A stretch of DNA of 63,839 nucleotides, taken from Nitrospirota bacterium. Lineage in GTDB: Bacteria > Nitrospirota > Thermodesulfovibrionia > Thermodesulfovibrionales > JdFR-88. Below the pieces are notes generated by a model that was not told the DNA's origin, ran no database searches, and saw nothing but the letters and a program-made list of their open reading frames with translations. Shown piece by piece: positions 15,605 to 24,705 of the stretch (its first letter is position 1; the number at the start of each line of letters is the position of its first letter). The stretch lies in NCBI GenBank assembly GCA_021813405.1, contig JAKAKS010000023.1, positions 1 through 63,839 of the forward strand. The letters run 5' to 3'. The translations under genes were made by a program, and so were the position numbers.

Positions 15605-16603
15605 TTAAAGCTTATGTTTTGCCTCTTCAAAAAGCCCGGACAGATTTTTGCTTTCCTTGGCGATCTTTTTAAGTATTTCGGCCAGCGCGGCATTGCCTTC
15701 TTTTCGGGCCTTTTCAGCCCATTCAAGATAGGTTGTTGCGTGCTCCTCGTTGTGTTCCTTCCAATGCTCCAGTAATACTTTCAGCTTTGCGTCCACTTGC
15801 ACCTCCTTGAATGCGGCCGGTTCCTGTTTAATTTCATTGTGGTCATGAGCGCCAAAATGGCTGTGCTCGTGCTTGTAGCCCTCGTGGGCATGCATATGCT
15901 CGTGAATAAGGTTGGCCTTTAAAAGCACGTCTTTTTTTGCCAGCACCTTGGCCGGCAGACCGTCTTCCAGAAGCCTGTGGTTCTCGCCAAGCACTATCGC
16001 CCGTTCAGAAAGGTCCTGGATTATGTGCAGGTCGTGCGTGGCTGTAATGATGGTTTTGCCCGCCTTGCGGAGCCCGGCAATCAGCTCCATGAACTCCACC
16101 TGGCTCCTGGGGTCCAGCCCGGCGGTGGGCTCGTCCAGCAACAATACATCAGGGTTTGTGCTAAGGCAGGTGCCAAGGGCCACCTTCTTCATCTCGCCGC
16201 CGCTTAACTGCCAGGGGGAGCGGTCCTTCAAATGCCCTATCGCCAGAAGCTGCAATATATCTTCTGCCCTCTCATTTGCAGCGGTGGCGCCCATCCCGCG
16301 CTGAAGCGGGCCGGAGACAAGCTCGTCCCAAACGCTAAGGCAGAAAAGCTGCGCCTGCGAGTTTTGAAAGAGCATGCTTATCCTTGGGTCTATCATGCCG
16401 GACGCCTCTTTTTCAAATGCCGAAAGTTCCCCCGAAGACGGCTTCAACAGCCCCTGAAGCATATACAAAAGAGTGCTTTTCCCGGAGCCGTTTGCCCCCA
16501 GGATGCTTATCGATTCGCCCTGGCTGATATCGAAGCTTACGTTTTCAAGGGCCGTACGCCCCTTGTACGAATATGATATGTTTCTTAACCCGAATATCTT
16601 CAT
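15605..16603 (-). CDS. cbiO: Nickel/cobalt ECF transporter ATPase CbiO with His-rich tail and helical extension
   Basis: Starting at the ATG at 16603 (MKIFGLRN), the protein has 332 residues. Residues 1-220 are an ABC ATPase: Walker A GANGSGKST, Q-loop LFQNSQAQLF, signature LSGGEMKKVAL, Walker B LLLDEPTAGLD, switch His in TATHD. A His-rich stretch follows (about 245-270, with HEHMHAHEG and HEHSHFGAHDH), probably metal-binding. The final ~60 residues are a charged helical unit containing LLEHWKEHNEEHATTYLEWA, a pattern I associate with extra domains on nickel transporter ATPases. It powers import through CbiMNQ. Last gene of the nik/cbi unit, two bases after the cbiQ stop. Confidence 0.9.
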   Translation of the reverse strand: MKIFGLRNISYSYKGRTALENVSFDISQGESISILGANGSGKSTLLYMLQGLLKPSSGELSAFEKEASGMIDPRISMLFQNSQAQLFCLSVWDELVSGPLQRGMGATAANERAEDILQLLAIGHLKDRSPWQLSGGEMKKVALGTCLSTNPDVLLLDEPTAGLDPRSQVEFMELIAGLRKAGKTIITATHDLHIIQDLSERAIVLGENHRLLEDGLPAKVLAKKDVLLKANLIHEHMHAHEGYKHEHSHFGAHDHNEIKQEPAAFKEVQVDAKLKVLLEHWKEHNEEHATTYLEWAEKARKEGNAALAEILKKIAKESKNLSGLFEEAKHKL

Positions 16604-16604
16604 T

Positions 16605-17528
16605 TCAAAACAATCCCGGGGAACGGAGGAACGCCATAAAGATAAACACAGAGCAGAGCAGCACAAGGATTGCGCCTGGCAGAAACTCGCCCGGCCTGGA
16701 AATATTTCCGGACGGCTGCGGATACTCATAGGTTATGCCGCGGGCCTGCATGGCCATCGTAAGCTCGTCTTTCAGGCCAGCGCCTATAAGCAGCAGCGTA
16801 GCGGCACGGGAGCCCACCCATCTTCTGCCCTCCGCGCCGGGCACCCCGCCGGAAAAACGCGCCTTCATGGCAAAAACAAACTCCTCAAGTTTCCGGACAA
16901 AAAAGAAGATATAGCGGTAGCCGGTCTCGAATGTCACGCGGAAAAATCCGGGAGCCATCGCCCCAATCGCCTTTACCAGCCGCACCGGCGGCGTAGTAAA
17001 ACTTACAAGGAAAATGAACATCACCGACCCAACGGCCCTCAGCACAAGCCCCGCGGCGGACAAAAGCCCCGGTTTTGTAACATATATACCGCCAAAGAGC
17101 TCAAAGACGTAATGTCCTTTTGTCACGATATTAAGTGCTGCCGGAAACGCGATTAGCGCGCTAAGCATAAGAGGCGGAAGCAGCCTTTTTAATAACATAA
17201 CAGGCGGGATGAACGACGCTGCGGCCAGAAGCAGCGCGAAAAAGACAAACGGCAACATCCCCTGCGGCCCCTTCTGAAAACTGAGCGCGATTATAAGCGC
17301 AACAGCGCAAATCATTTTTATGCGCGGGTCCACTTTCTGTAAAAAACCTTTTTTTGCCGAGACCGATTCGTTAAACAGAATTTCGTCCATAAAACGCACG
17401 GCCCCGGCCAATGTGCGCTCGAAAAATGGCCTTCTCCCGCCAGGTGAAGCCGTGGCCTGCGCTGGTTCCGGCGCCAGCAGCCACAAAGGCAAAGCTCTTG
17501 CGCCTTCAGCCTTTTGGTTTTCCGGCAT
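16605..17528 (-). CDS. cbiQ: Energy-coupling factor transporter transmembrane protein CbiQ
   Basis: The ATG at 17528 (MPENQKAEG) is preceded by AGGAAAGG and overlaps the cbiN end by 23 nt, giving 307 residues. The family start is recognisable at FFERTLAGAVRF...KVDPRIKM, followed by about six membrane segments and the cytoplasmic coupling region (ETGYRYIFFFVRKLEEFVFAMKAR, with an A-R-G motif later at MQARGI) that contacts the ATPase. It links CbiO to the substrate-binding CbiM. The N-terminal ~35 residues are an unusual extension compared with typical CbiQ. Confidence 0.85.
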   Translation of the reverse strand: MPENQKAEGARALPLWLLAPEPAQATASPGGRRPFFERTLAGAVRFMDEILFNESVSAKKGFLQKVDPRIKMICAVALIIALSFQKGPQGMLPFVFFALLLAAASFIPPVMLLKRLLPPLMLSALIAFPAALNIVTKGHYVFELFGGIYVTKPGLLSAAGLVLRAVGSVMFIFLVSFTTPPVRLVKAIGAMAPGFFRVTFETGYRYIFFFVRKLEEFVFAMKARFSGGVPGAEGRRWVGSRAATLLLIGAGLKDELTMAMQARGITYEYPQPSGNISRPGEFLPGAILVLLCSVFIFMAFLRSPGLF

Positions 17529-17820
17529 CTTTTGTAAGCGCCTTTCCTGTTGCCAGCGCTGCAATCACTATGATAACGGCCCCCGCCAGGGCCGAAAGCA
17601 GATACCCGGCCTTACCGCCCATATGCCTTATCCTGTAACCTGCGGCCGGGGCGTTCCAGAGGCCGGAATATCTTTTAAATCCGCCCGGAACGTATCCGGT
17701 TATCTTTTTGAGTTCCGATGCGCCCCATTCGCCCCATCCCCCACCCGAAAATATTATCCCGAGCGGCGTAAGGACGATAAGCACGGCCAAAAACACCCAC
17801 AGTTTTTTCCATTTCTTCAT
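17506..17820 (-). CDS. cbiN: CbiN/PDGLE-type small subunit of the nickel/cobalt transporter
   Basis: 104 residues: an N-terminal membrane helix (about 6-24), an extracytoplasmic loop with GWGEWGASELKKITGYVPGG, and a second helix (about 71-91). This matches the PDGLE-domain component that assists CbiM in metal loading. Start overlaps the cbiM stop by 4 nt (ATGA), so the order cbiM-cbiN is translationally coupled. Confidence 0.85.
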   Translation of the reverse strand: MKKWKKLWVFLAVLIVLTPLGIIFSGGGWGEWGASELKKITGYVPGGFKRYSGLWNAPAAGYRIRHMGGKAGYLLSALAGAVIIVIAALATGKALTKDAGKPKG

Positions 17821-18500
17821 TGCGTAATATTCTTGATTCCTATCAGTTCCGGATATGCCTTTTGAAGATACGCAACGGCCAGCATGGTGAATGCCGCCTC
17901 CACCAGGCCGTAAACCGCCAGGTGTGCGCCAACTATGGCAGGTATGGTCACGCTCAGTGGGAACGGGCTGTAAAGCGGCCTGCCGTCAGCCGCATGGTGC
18001 AGAAGCGGCTGTACGCCCAGCTCCAGCGCGGCACAAAAGGCCGATGCATTAAGCGAGGCATAGCCTGCCAGCCCTGCCGCCAGAACGGTCCTCTTCTTTT
18101 TCCCGCCGGTTGCCCTTAACATCCTGTACACCGCGCCCCCCACAATGGCGCCCACGAACGCCATGTTGAAGCAGTTTGCCCCGTAGGAAGTTATGCCGCC
18201 GTCTCCAAACAGCAGCGCCTGTACAGCCAGAGCGATTGACACCGCGATGACCGCCGCCCACGGCCCAAGCACAATTGAAAGCAGTGCCGACCCTGTTGCA
18301 TGCCCGGTTGTTCCGCCCACCACCGGCACATTGAACATCATTATCACGAAACTCACGGCCGCCCCAAGGGCCAGAAGAGGCGTTTCAGCGGCCTTCATAG
18401 TTTTTTTTACCTTCATTGCGGCGCTCCGCCATACGGCAAGCATGGCCGCCCACAGCGCGGCGTAAGTTGGCGGGCCAAGATAACCGTCCGGGATATGCAA
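17817..18500 (-). CDS. cbiM: Substrate-capture subunit CbiM of the nickel/cobalt ECF transporter
   Basis: 227 residues with seven or so membrane segments. The mature N-terminus begins MHIPDGYLGP; the conserved Met1-His2 of CbiM/NikM coordinates the metal. A second conserved His lies in VVGGTTGHATG. Location directly after nikR suggests nickel rather than cobalt as the substrate. It sits in the inner membrane and binds metal ion for transport driven by CbiO. Confidence 0.92.
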   Translation of the reverse strand: MHIPDGYLGPPTYAALWAAMLAVWRSAAMKVKKTMKAAETPLLALGAAVSFVIMMFNVPVVGGTTGHATGSALLSIVLGPWAAVIAVSIALAVQALLFGDGGITSYGANCFNMAFVGAIVGGAVYRMLRATGGKKKRTVLAAGLAGYASLNASAFCAALELGVQPLLHHAADGRPLYSPFPLSVTIPAIVGAHLAVYGLVEAAFTMLAVAYLQKAYPELIGIKNITQ

Positions 18501-18502
18501 TT

Positions 18503-18919
18503 TTATTTAAGCCCTTCCCCGGATGTGGTGGCGGTAAACCTGCCGTGCTTTACACCGCGAGTGCCTATCAGCCTGTCTGCAACCTCTTTTAAATCCCTGG
18601 CCCGCCCCCGGACAATTACCACCTCTATGCAGTTGTGTCCGTCCAGGTGCACGTGCGTGCTGGAGAGTATGGCCTTGTGGAACCTGTGCTGCAGGTCTGT
18701 AAGTGTGTCGGCAAGCTCACGAGTGTGGTGGTCGTAAACAAGGGTGATGGTGCCCACGGTCCTTGCCGAGCCATGCTCCCATTCCTCGTTGACCAGCGAG
18801 CCCCTTATCAGGTCCCTTATGGCCTCGCTGCGGTTTGTGTAGCCCTTGCGCTTTGTAACGGAATCGAAGCGCTCAAGCAGGCTTGCGTCCAGTGAGATGC
18901 CGAACCGGACAACGGACAT
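18503..18919 (-). CDS. nikR: Nickel-responsive regulator NikR
   Basis: From the ATG at 18919 (GGGAGG upstream) the protein has 138 residues. The N-terminus ([11 protein letters not shown]) is a ribbon-helix-helix DNA-binding domain; the C-terminus is an ACT-type nickel domain. The nickel ligands of E. coli NikR (His76, His87, His89, Cys95) correspond exactly to His78, His89, His91 and Cys97 here. It should repress nickel uptake when nickel is plentiful, and it lies three bases upstream of cbiM in the same transcript, implying autoregulation. A clean palindromic operator was not found upstream; GTGCTAC and ATGCTAC repeats near 18970-19000 are candidates. Confidence 0.93.
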   Translation of the reverse strand: MSVVRFGISLDASLLERFDSVTKRKGYTNRSEAIRDLIRGSLVNEEWEHGSARTVGTITLVYDHHTRELADTLTDLQHRFHKAILSSTHVHLDGHNCIEVVIVRGRARDLKEVADRLIGTRGVKHGRFTATTSGEGLK

Positions 18920-19084
18920 GAAAACCTCCCGTTTCAACCCGTATGCCCCCGCCAAACGGCGGGAGGATATCGTGCTACTATTTTCCAAAAAATGCTACCG
19001 GATGTCAAGCGCCACATTGGCGGCGCTGAAGGCATATTCGCGCAGGCGCAGGTGGCGCCAGTTCAGGAAGGCCGGGCGGATTGT

Positions 19085-20818
19085 CTAATGGATATCCGCG
19101 TCTGCAAGTATGTTGTCCAGTGGTTTTAATTTGTAATCGCCCCGTGGCAGGGCCTGCAGTTCGCCCAATGTAGTTACCCCTTTTAAAAAAAGCCGGAGGC
19201 CTTCCTCAAAGAGCATGTTCAGCCCTTCGGAGGCGCGGGCGGCGACCACTATGTCGGCCGAACCCATTTTCCTGTGTATAAGCTCTCTTATCTCACGCCT
19301 GAGCACTATCAGCTCGAATACACCCTGCCGCCCGCGGTAGCCCGTCTGGCGGCACAGGCTGCAACCCTTGCCCTGGCCCATGCTGAACCTGACCGGGGCG
19401 GACAATATCTGGTCTGCCATTTCGCCGTCCAGCCCGCTGTCCAGCATCTCTACCCTGGTGGGCACAAAATCTTCCGCGCAGTTAGGGCATATCTTTCTTA
19501 CAAGCCGCTGGTTCACTGCGGACACCACTGTGGCGGACACAAGGAAATGCTGCACGCCTATGTCTATAAGGCGTGCGATTGAGCCGGCCGCATCCTCGGT
19601 GTGAAGAGTGGTAAACACCCGGTGGCCTGTAAGGGCCGCCTGCACCGCTATTTCCGCGGTCTCGCGGTCCCTGACCTCGCCTATGAGAATAACGTCCGGG
19701 TCCTGCCGCATGATGGCCCTTAGGGCGCGGGCGTAAGTGTAATCTGCCTGGGGCATAAGCGTGCTCTGGTTAACGTAATCGGGTGCCTGGTACTCAACGG
19801 GGTCTTCCACGGTTACAATGTTGATGCCGGGGCTGTTAATCTCGTTTATCACGGCATGAAGTGTTGTGGTCTTGCCGGAGCCTGTTGGGCCGGTGACTAT
19901 ATTTATCCCGCTTGGCTGCCGGACGCAGCGCCTGTATCGAAGCTCCATCCGCGCGGGCATCCTTAAATCCTTGATGCGGCTTACGTAATTCACTTTGTCC
20001 TTGTCAAAAATCCTGATCACCACTTTCTCGCCGAAGATATTCGGCATGCTGGACACCCTGCAATCAACCGCATGCCCCATGATATCGCGGGAGAAGGAGC
20101 CGTCCTGCGGAAGCCGCCGTTCCTCTATCTTCATAAGCGAGTTCTGCTCGCTGGCCATTATCTTTATCCGTGAGACTATAGGGGCGTGCTTTGAAAGCGG
20201 ATACGCTGCCGCGGGCTCCAGCACGCCGTCTATCCTCATCCTTATGTGCGCCTCCCTGGCGTGAGGCTCTATATGGATATCGCTTGCCCCAAGGGCCACC
20301 GCCTTCTGAAGCGCGTCATTAACAAGCGATACCGCGCTTCCTTCCTCAATCTCTATGCCGCCGCCGTCGGGGCTTATCTTCAGGGAATAGAGCTTTGCGA
20401 TGCCCTTTTCTATTGAGGACGAGGTGGCCAGCACAGGGGTGACTCGGCATCCTGTAAGGGCCTCTGCCTCCCCTATTGCGCCGCTGTCCAGCGGATTGGC
20501 CATGGCAAGTGTAAGCTCTTTTGTCTCGGTATCCATTATCCTGAATACTGGCAGCACCTTGTACTGCTGGCATACCTCAAGCGGCAGCGTGCGGGAAAGG
20601 GACATGTCTACAATACTGTAATCGTTTTCAGATATATTGATGGCTTCCACCCCAAGGTGCCTGCTGAGGGTCTCCAGCATCATGTCCTCGCTTACAAATT
20701 TCAGCTTTATAAGCGTTTCGCCCAGCGGCAAAGAGAGATCCTTCATCCTTTTCAGGGCCTCTTCAAGCTGGGCCGTGGATATGACCTTTTTTTCTATCAG
20801 GAGCTGGCCTAGACGCAT
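19085..20818 (-). CDS. Type II secretion/type IV pilus assembly ATPase (PilB/GspE family)
   Basis: 577 residues: N-terminal MshEN-type domain (MRLGQLLIEKKVISTAQLEEAL and a repeat of the GETLIKLKFVSED form), then the ATPase with Walker A GPTGSGKTTT, Asp box, Walker B-like DVILIGEVRDRETAEIA, His box (TLHTEDAAGS) and a zinc-binding tetracysteine (CPNC and CSLCRQTGYRGR). It is the hexameric motor that would drive pilus extension or secretion at the inner membrane. No pilC, pilin or secretin genes are nearby. Its start overlaps the STAS gene, tying it to the anti-sigma/chemosensory block. PilB versus GspE cannot be decided. Confidence 0.88.
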   Translation of the reverse strand: MRLGQLLIEKKVISTAQLEEALKRMKDLSLPLGETLIKLKFVSEDMMLETLSRHLGVEAINISENDYSIVDMSLSRTLPLEVCQQYKVLPVFRIMDTETKELTLAMANPLDSGAIGEAEALTGCRVTPVLATSSSIEKGIAKLYSLKISPDGGGIEIEEGSAVSLVNDALQKAVALGASDIHIEPHAREAHIRMRIDGVLEPAAAYPLSKHAPIVSRIKIMASEQNSLMKIEERRLPQDGSFSRDIMGHAVDCRVSSMPNIFGEKVVIRIFDKDKVNYVSRIKDLRMPARMELRYRRCVRQPSGINIVTGPTGSGKTTTLHAVINEINSPGINIVTVEDPVEYQAPDYVNQSTLMPQADYTYARALRAIMRQDPDVILIGEVRDRETAEIAVQAALTGHRVFTTLHTEDAAGSIARLIDIGVQHFLVSATVVSAVNQRLVRKICPNCAEDFVPTRVEMLDSGLDGEMADQILSAPVRFSMGQGKGCSLCRQTGYRGRQGVFELIVLRREIRELIHRKMGSADIVVAARASEGLNMLFEEGLRLFLKGVTTLGELQALPRGDYKLKPLDNILADADIH

Positions 20819-21177
20819 CTTGCCTTCTCCGCCGCGCCCCAGGCGTGCAGCCCGGCAAGCGCTTCGGCACGGGTGGCGGCTACATTCAGCTTCTGGCCGA
20901 TCTTCGTTATGCGGAAAACCTTGGCCACAAGCCCTTCGGGCCTGGCAAACACGATCATGCCGTTTCTTTCCACTACCAGTTTGTGGATAGCGATGCAGGC
21001 CCCCAGGCCGGAACTGTCCATAAAATGTATCTTGCTTAAATCGGCCAGTATCTGCCTGAAATTCTTCTCAACCAGCTTTGCCACCTGGGTTTTGAACTGC
21101 TCGGCCGTGCTTGCCACAAGGTCGCCGGCCGGCTCTATTACTACTACTTCCGCGTCCATCCCCATCACAATTTCCAT
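20809..21177 (-). CDS. STAS-domain anti-anti-sigma factor-like protein
   Basis: 122 residues from the ATG at 21177, which follows GGAGGGTGAG formed by the end of the kinase gene. The STAS fold is evident: VVVIEPAGDLVASTAEQFK, ADLSKIHFMDSSGLGACIAIHK with the phosphorylatable Ser in DSSGLG, and FRITKIGQKLNV. Such proteins bind a cognate HATPase (here the gene just upstream) and release its target when unphosphorylated. Overlap with the PilB-type gene suggests that this switch acts on that machine or on a shared regulatory path. Confidence 0.87.
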   Translation of the reverse strand: MEIVMGMDAEVVVIEPAGDLVASTAEQFKTQVAKLVEKNFRQILADLSKIHFMDSSGLGACIAIHKLVVERNGMIVFARPEGLVAKVFRITKIGQKLNVAATRAEALAGLHAWGAAEKARCV

Positions 21178-21178
21178 C

Positions 21179-21598
21179 TCACCCTCCGATTGCCCGCCTT
21201 CGGAATTTCTTGCGGATTGTAAGGACATTCTCCCCGTTGCTGTATTCATAAGACAGCCCGTCTGAAAGCCGCCTGATTACGGACAGGCCAAACCCTCCCT
21301 CCGGAAGCTCCTTGCCATCCAGCGCGGGCAGGGGCCTTTTTTTTGTGGGGTCGAACTTCTTCCCCGTGGTAATAAGCTTGACAACGGCGCTCTGCCTGTC
21401 TGCCGCCAGCTCCAGCCGGATGCATACGGCCCCGGAATGCTCCACGGCGTTGTTCATCGCCTCCACGGCGGCCAGGCTGAAATCCCGAATGCCGGCCGCG
21501 TCCTTCCCGAAAAAGCTCTTGCAGAACCCTTCGATTGCCGCCCGCGCGCAGTCCACATTCTCAAAGGCGGGCTCTAACACAAGCGAAATCTTGTTCAT
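21179..21598 (-). CDS. Anti-sigma factor-type serine kinase (HATPase, RsbW-like)
   Basis: 139 residues forming a small GHKL ATPase: N box AAVEAMNNAVEHSG (about 43-56) and a G box EGGFGLSVIRRLSD (about 100-113). No DHp domain, so it is of the RsbW/SpoIIAB kind that phosphorylates a STAS antagonist, which is encoded directly downstream. No sigma factor lies in the window. The pairing with chemotaxis genes makes a partner-switch control of motility or pili plausible. Confidence 0.85.
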   Translation of the reverse strand: MNKISLVLEPAFENVDCARAAIEGFCKSFFGKDAAGIRDFSLAAVEAMNNAVEHSGAVCIRLELAADRQSAVVKLITTGKKFDPTKKRPLPALDGKELPEGGFGLSVIRRLSDGLSYEYSNGENVLTIRKKFRRRAIGG

Positions 21599-21700
21599 GA
21601 TGCAATTATAGCGGGAAATGACAGCAACTCAAACGGGTGTTTTTTACGGGCGGCTTTTGAGGGCAAGGCGGCAAAAAGAGCGCCGGGCAATAAAACTTCT

Positions 21701-22762
21701 TCAGCCGGCCATTGTTAAAACGTGCGGCGCTATTAAACCAAGAGGGAGCACCTTTTGCGCGCCCCCCAGTTTTATGGCCTCGCCCGGCATGCCAAACACC
21801 ACGGAAGTCGCCTCGTCCTGCGCTATCGTGTATGCCCCTGCCTCTTTCATGGCAAGCATGCCTTTTGCCCCGTCGTTTCCCATCCCGGTCATGATAACGC
21901 CTATGACCTTTTTGCCTGCATACTGCGCGGCGGAGTTGAAGAGGACATCCACCGAAGGCCGGTGGCGGCATACAAGAGGGCCGTGCCGGACAGCCACGTA
22001 GTATCCGGCCCCGCCCTTTTTTAACAGGACGTGCCGGTTGCCTGGGGCTATGAGCGCCTGGCCGCGGACGAGGGCATCCCCGTCCCTTGCTTCTCTTACC
22101 GATATTCTGCAAAGCCTGTCAAGACGGTTTGCGAAGGCCTCCGTAAACCGCTCCGGCATATGCTGGACTATTACGATGGCCGGGCCATCTGGCGGGATTG
22201 CCTCAAGGAAAACCCTGATTGCCTCCGTCCCTCCGGTTGACGCGCCTGCTACCACTATGTTGCCGGTTAAACCGGGAAAGAAATTACGCCCTGGCCGGGA
22301 TGCTGAAGAATTTTCCGTTTTGGCAATTTCACCGGGCAATTCCGGCCCCGCAATCCCTGGGCCGGCAATTGCCGCGGCCCTGATGGCGTCGCAGATGCGC
22401 ACCTGCGCCTCCTGAAGAAGTTCCTCCCGGCCGCCTGGCTTCTGGATCACCTCCACGGCCCCGTACCCTAGCGCGTTCATGGCGGTCTGCGCCCCCCTGT
22501 CTGACAGGCTGGAACAGATCACCACAGGCATGGGATGCTGCGTCATTATCTTTCGCAAAAATGTGATGCCGTCCATGCGGGGCATCTCCACATCAAGCAG
22601 TATCACATCGGGCAATTCCCAACGTATCTTTTCCGCCGCTATAAAAGGGTCCGGCGCCGTTGCTATTACCTGAAGGCCGGGATCCGAAGAAATTATCTGC
22701 GTGAGCACCCGCCTTGCGACAGCCGAATCGTCCACTATCAGCACCCTTATTGCCCCGGTCAT
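21701..22762 (-). CDS. cheB: Chemotaxis protein-glutamate methylesterase CheB
   Basis: 353 residues. Receiver domain with Asp11/Asp12 and phosphoacceptor Asp57; a Pro/Ala-rich linker of about 30 residues; C-terminal methylesterase with catalytic Ser175 (GASTGG), His201 (VQHMPERF) and Asp297 ([11 protein letters not shown]). It removes methyl groups from receptor glutamates and can deamidate glutamines, resetting receptor sensitivity. The start overlaps cheD by 4 nt. Confidence 0.95.
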   Translation of the reverse strand: MTGAIRVLIVDDSAVARRVLTQIISSDPGLQVIATAPDPFIAAEKIRWELPDVILLDVEMPRMDGITFLRKIMTQHPMPVVICSSLSDRGAQTAMNALGYGAVEVIQKPGGREELLQEAQVRICDAIRAAAIAGPGIAGPELPGEIAKTENSSASRPGRNFFPGLTGNIVVAGASTGGTEAIRVFLEAIPPDGPAIVIVQHMPERFTEAFANRLDRLCRISVREARDGDALVRGQALIAPGNRHVLLKKGGAGYYVAVRHGPLVCRHRPSVDVLFNSAAQYAGKKVIGVIMTGMGNDGAKGMLAMKEAGAYTIAQDEATSVVFGMPGEAIKLGGAQKVLPLGLIAPHVLTMAG

Positions 22763-23289
22763 TCCGTGCCTCCGCGGACATTTCTTTTGGAATGTCCATG
22801 CACAGCAGCCCCGCCTTTCAGGCGTTTCAGCAGTACCTCTCCGGTGTGCGGGAAAAATATTATCTTGCGGCCTTGGGAGTCCCCGGTGTCCGACGCGGAG
22901 ACAGCAAGCCCCGCTGCCTTGAGCAGTTTAAGGGCGGTGCTTACGTTGCGCTTGCCAACGGGATTGGCGCTGCCAATGGAACCCGCCCCGCCAAAGAGCT
23001 TTACCTCCAACTCCCCGCGGGAAACGCCGGCGGCTTCAAAGGAAGACAGCATGAACCGCAGCGAGCAGGTTACGTAACGGAAGGCGTTGGCGCAAAACCC
23101 CGTGCACCTTTCTTCAAGACCGCATTCGGGCAGCGTGCTGTGGCAGATGGCGGCGGCCCCGGTTCTGCGGCAGTGCATAATAACGGAAACGCAGGAGCCA
23201 AGGACCGTTGTTACCCTGGCCCGCTCTTCGAAAATGGCAAGCTCCCCCGGCCTCAAATATACAAGCGGCAGGCGGGAGCGGCCGGTCAT
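22759..23289 (-). CDS. cheD: Chemoreceptor glutamine deamidase CheD
   Basis: 176 residues with the Cys-His-Thr catalytic set: Cys33 in VLGSCVSV, His50 in AICHSTLP, and the Thr region in the C-terminal half; KLFGGAGSI is also typical. CheD deamidates specific receptor glutamines and in some systems cooperates with CheC, for which no gene is seen here. Encoded between cheR and cheB with 4-nt overlaps on both sides. Confidence 0.92.
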   Translation of the reverse strand: MTGRSRLPLVYLRPGELAIFEERARVTTVLGSCVSVIMHCRRTGAAAICHSTLPECGLEERCTGFCANAFRYVTCSLRFMLSSFEAAGVSRGELEVKLFGGAGSIGSANPVGKRNVSTALKLLKAAGLAVSASDTGDSQGRKIIFFPHTGEVLLKRLKGGAAVHGHSKRNVRGGTE

Positions 23290-24167
23290 GGCACCTTCTT
23301 ATATACCATGGGACCTGCGGACATCAGGGGCATACTGAGCCCGTTCAGCGTCTCTGAATGCCCCATGAAAAGATAACCGCCCGGCAGCAGGTTGGCGCAC
23401 AGCCGCCCAAGGAGTTTTTCCTGCGTTGGCCTGTCGAAGTAAATTATCACGTTACGGCAAAAGATAATGTCCACCGGGGCATCGAAGCCGAAATCCCTGT
23501 CCATCAGGTTTAATTTTCTGAAGGCCACCATGGCCCTCACCTCCGGGGCCACCCTCACCAGTTCGCTTGATTTATCTTTACTGCGCATCATGAATTTCTT
23601 TTTTAAGCAGGCGGGCACGGGAGCGATCCTCTCCTCCTTGTAAACGCCCCGCTTTGCGTGTGCAAGGGCCCTTGTGCAGATGTCCGTGGCTTCGATGGAA
23701 AAATCGAGCTCTGGATAATTCTCGTCCCGGGCATTGGCAAGCACCATGGCTATGGTGTAAGGCTCCTCGCCGGTTGAGCACCCGGCCGACCATATTTTCA
23801 ACCCACGCCTCATGCCAGTGCCGCAGGCAGACATCAAATCCGGCAGCGCGGTGCCTACCAGGAAATCGAAATGCCTGGGCTCGCGGAAAAAATCGGTTTT
23901 GTTGGTGGTAACTGCATTAATCATCTCCGGAAGCTCTTGCTGCATGCCCTCCGGACTGAAAAGGAAATCGCAGTATTCCCTGAACGAGCTTATGACAAGC
24001 GCGCGCAGCCGCTTGCGGAGCCTGGCCTCCAGCATCACCTTTTTTGCATCTGGCATCTTTATGCCGCACTGGCTGTGGATAAGAGCGCTGAGCCTGCGGA
24101 AATCGCTGTGCGGCAAGGCTGCCGTTGCATACGGCACGTTTGAAAAGACGCCGGGCGCGATATTCAT
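23286..24167 (-). CDS. cheR: Chemotaxis protein methyltransferase CheR
   Basis: 293 residues: an N-terminal helical domain (about 20-80) and a SAM-dependent methyltransferase with TNKTDFFREPRHFD, the SAM-binding WSAGCSTGEEPYTIAM, EATDICTRALAHAKRG and DIIFCRNVIIYFD. It methylates receptor glutamates. The two receptors in this cluster end with xFxxF pentapeptides that could tether it. It overlaps cheD and cheW. Confidence 0.95.
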   Translation of the reverse strand: MNIAPGVFSNVPYATAALPHSDFRRLSALIHSQCGIKMPDAKKVMLEARLRKRLRALVISSFREYCDFLFSPEGMQQELPEMINAVTTNKTDFFREPRHFDFLVGTALPDLMSACGTGMRRGLKIWSAGCSTGEEPYTIAMVLANARDENYPELDFSIEATDICTRALAHAKRGVYKEERIAPVPACLKKKFMMRSKDKSSELVRVAPEVRAMVAFRKLNLMDRDFGFDAPVDIIFCRNVIIYFDRPTQEKLLGRLCANLLPGGYLFMGHSETLNGLSMPLMSAGPMVYKKVP

Positions 24168-24697
24168 AGGGAAGGCTGGGCGGGCGCCTGCCCGTCGGAT
24201 ATGGCCCCGGCCTCCTCAACCATGGCCATCTCCGTGCCGGAGAATACCTTGTCCGTATCCAGGATAATCACGAACCTCTCTCCGTTTGGGCCGGTCCTCT
24301 TGCCAAGCCCTTTTATGAACTCCGAATTGAGGCGCATGCCGATTTTGGGGGCCGCCTCCACCTGGTCCGGCCCCAGGTCCATGACTTCCTGTACGGAGTC
24401 CGCAAGCGCACCGAGCACGGCCGCCTCGCCATCAAAATTTATCTCGATGATTATGACGCAGGTGTTCACCGTTTTTTCTGTCCTGGTCATCCCGAACTTG
24501 AGGCGCATGTCCACAACCGGCACCACATTGCCCCTCAGGTTTATAACACCGCGCACAAAATCCGGCGTGCCCGGCACTTTTGTGATAACGGAAAAGTCCA
24601 GCACCTCCCTTACCCTGGATATCTCTATGGCGAATGTCTCTTCGCCCAGCCTGAAGGTAAGGTATTGCGTTGTCTGTGTGATAGTGGATATTTCCAT
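24164..24697 (-). CDS. cheW: Chemotaxis adaptor CheW
   Basis: 177 residues, a single CheW domain: QYLTFRLGEETFAIEISRVREVL, PDFVRGVINLRGNVVPVVDMRLKFG and the late EFIKGLGKR. It couples the receptors to CheA. It follows the soluble PAS receptor gene by eight bases. The C-terminal ~20 residues form a short acidic/Pro tail. Confidence 0.94.
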   Translation of the reverse strand: MEISTITQTTQYLTFRLGEETFAIEISRVREVLDFSVITKVPGTPDFVRGVINLRGNVVPVVDMRLKFGMTRTEKTVNTCVIIIEINFDGEAAVLGALADSVQEVMDLGPDQVEAAPKIGMRLNSEFIKGLGKRTGPNGERFVIILDTDKVFSGTEMAMVEEAGAISDGQAPAQPSL

Positions 24698-24705
24698 GTT
24701 CCTCC

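Noticed and set aside
18920-19084. Cobalamin or NiCo riboswitch before nikR-cbi
   Set aside because: The gap is only 165 nt and no conserved riboswitch core was recognised; NikR provides the expected control.
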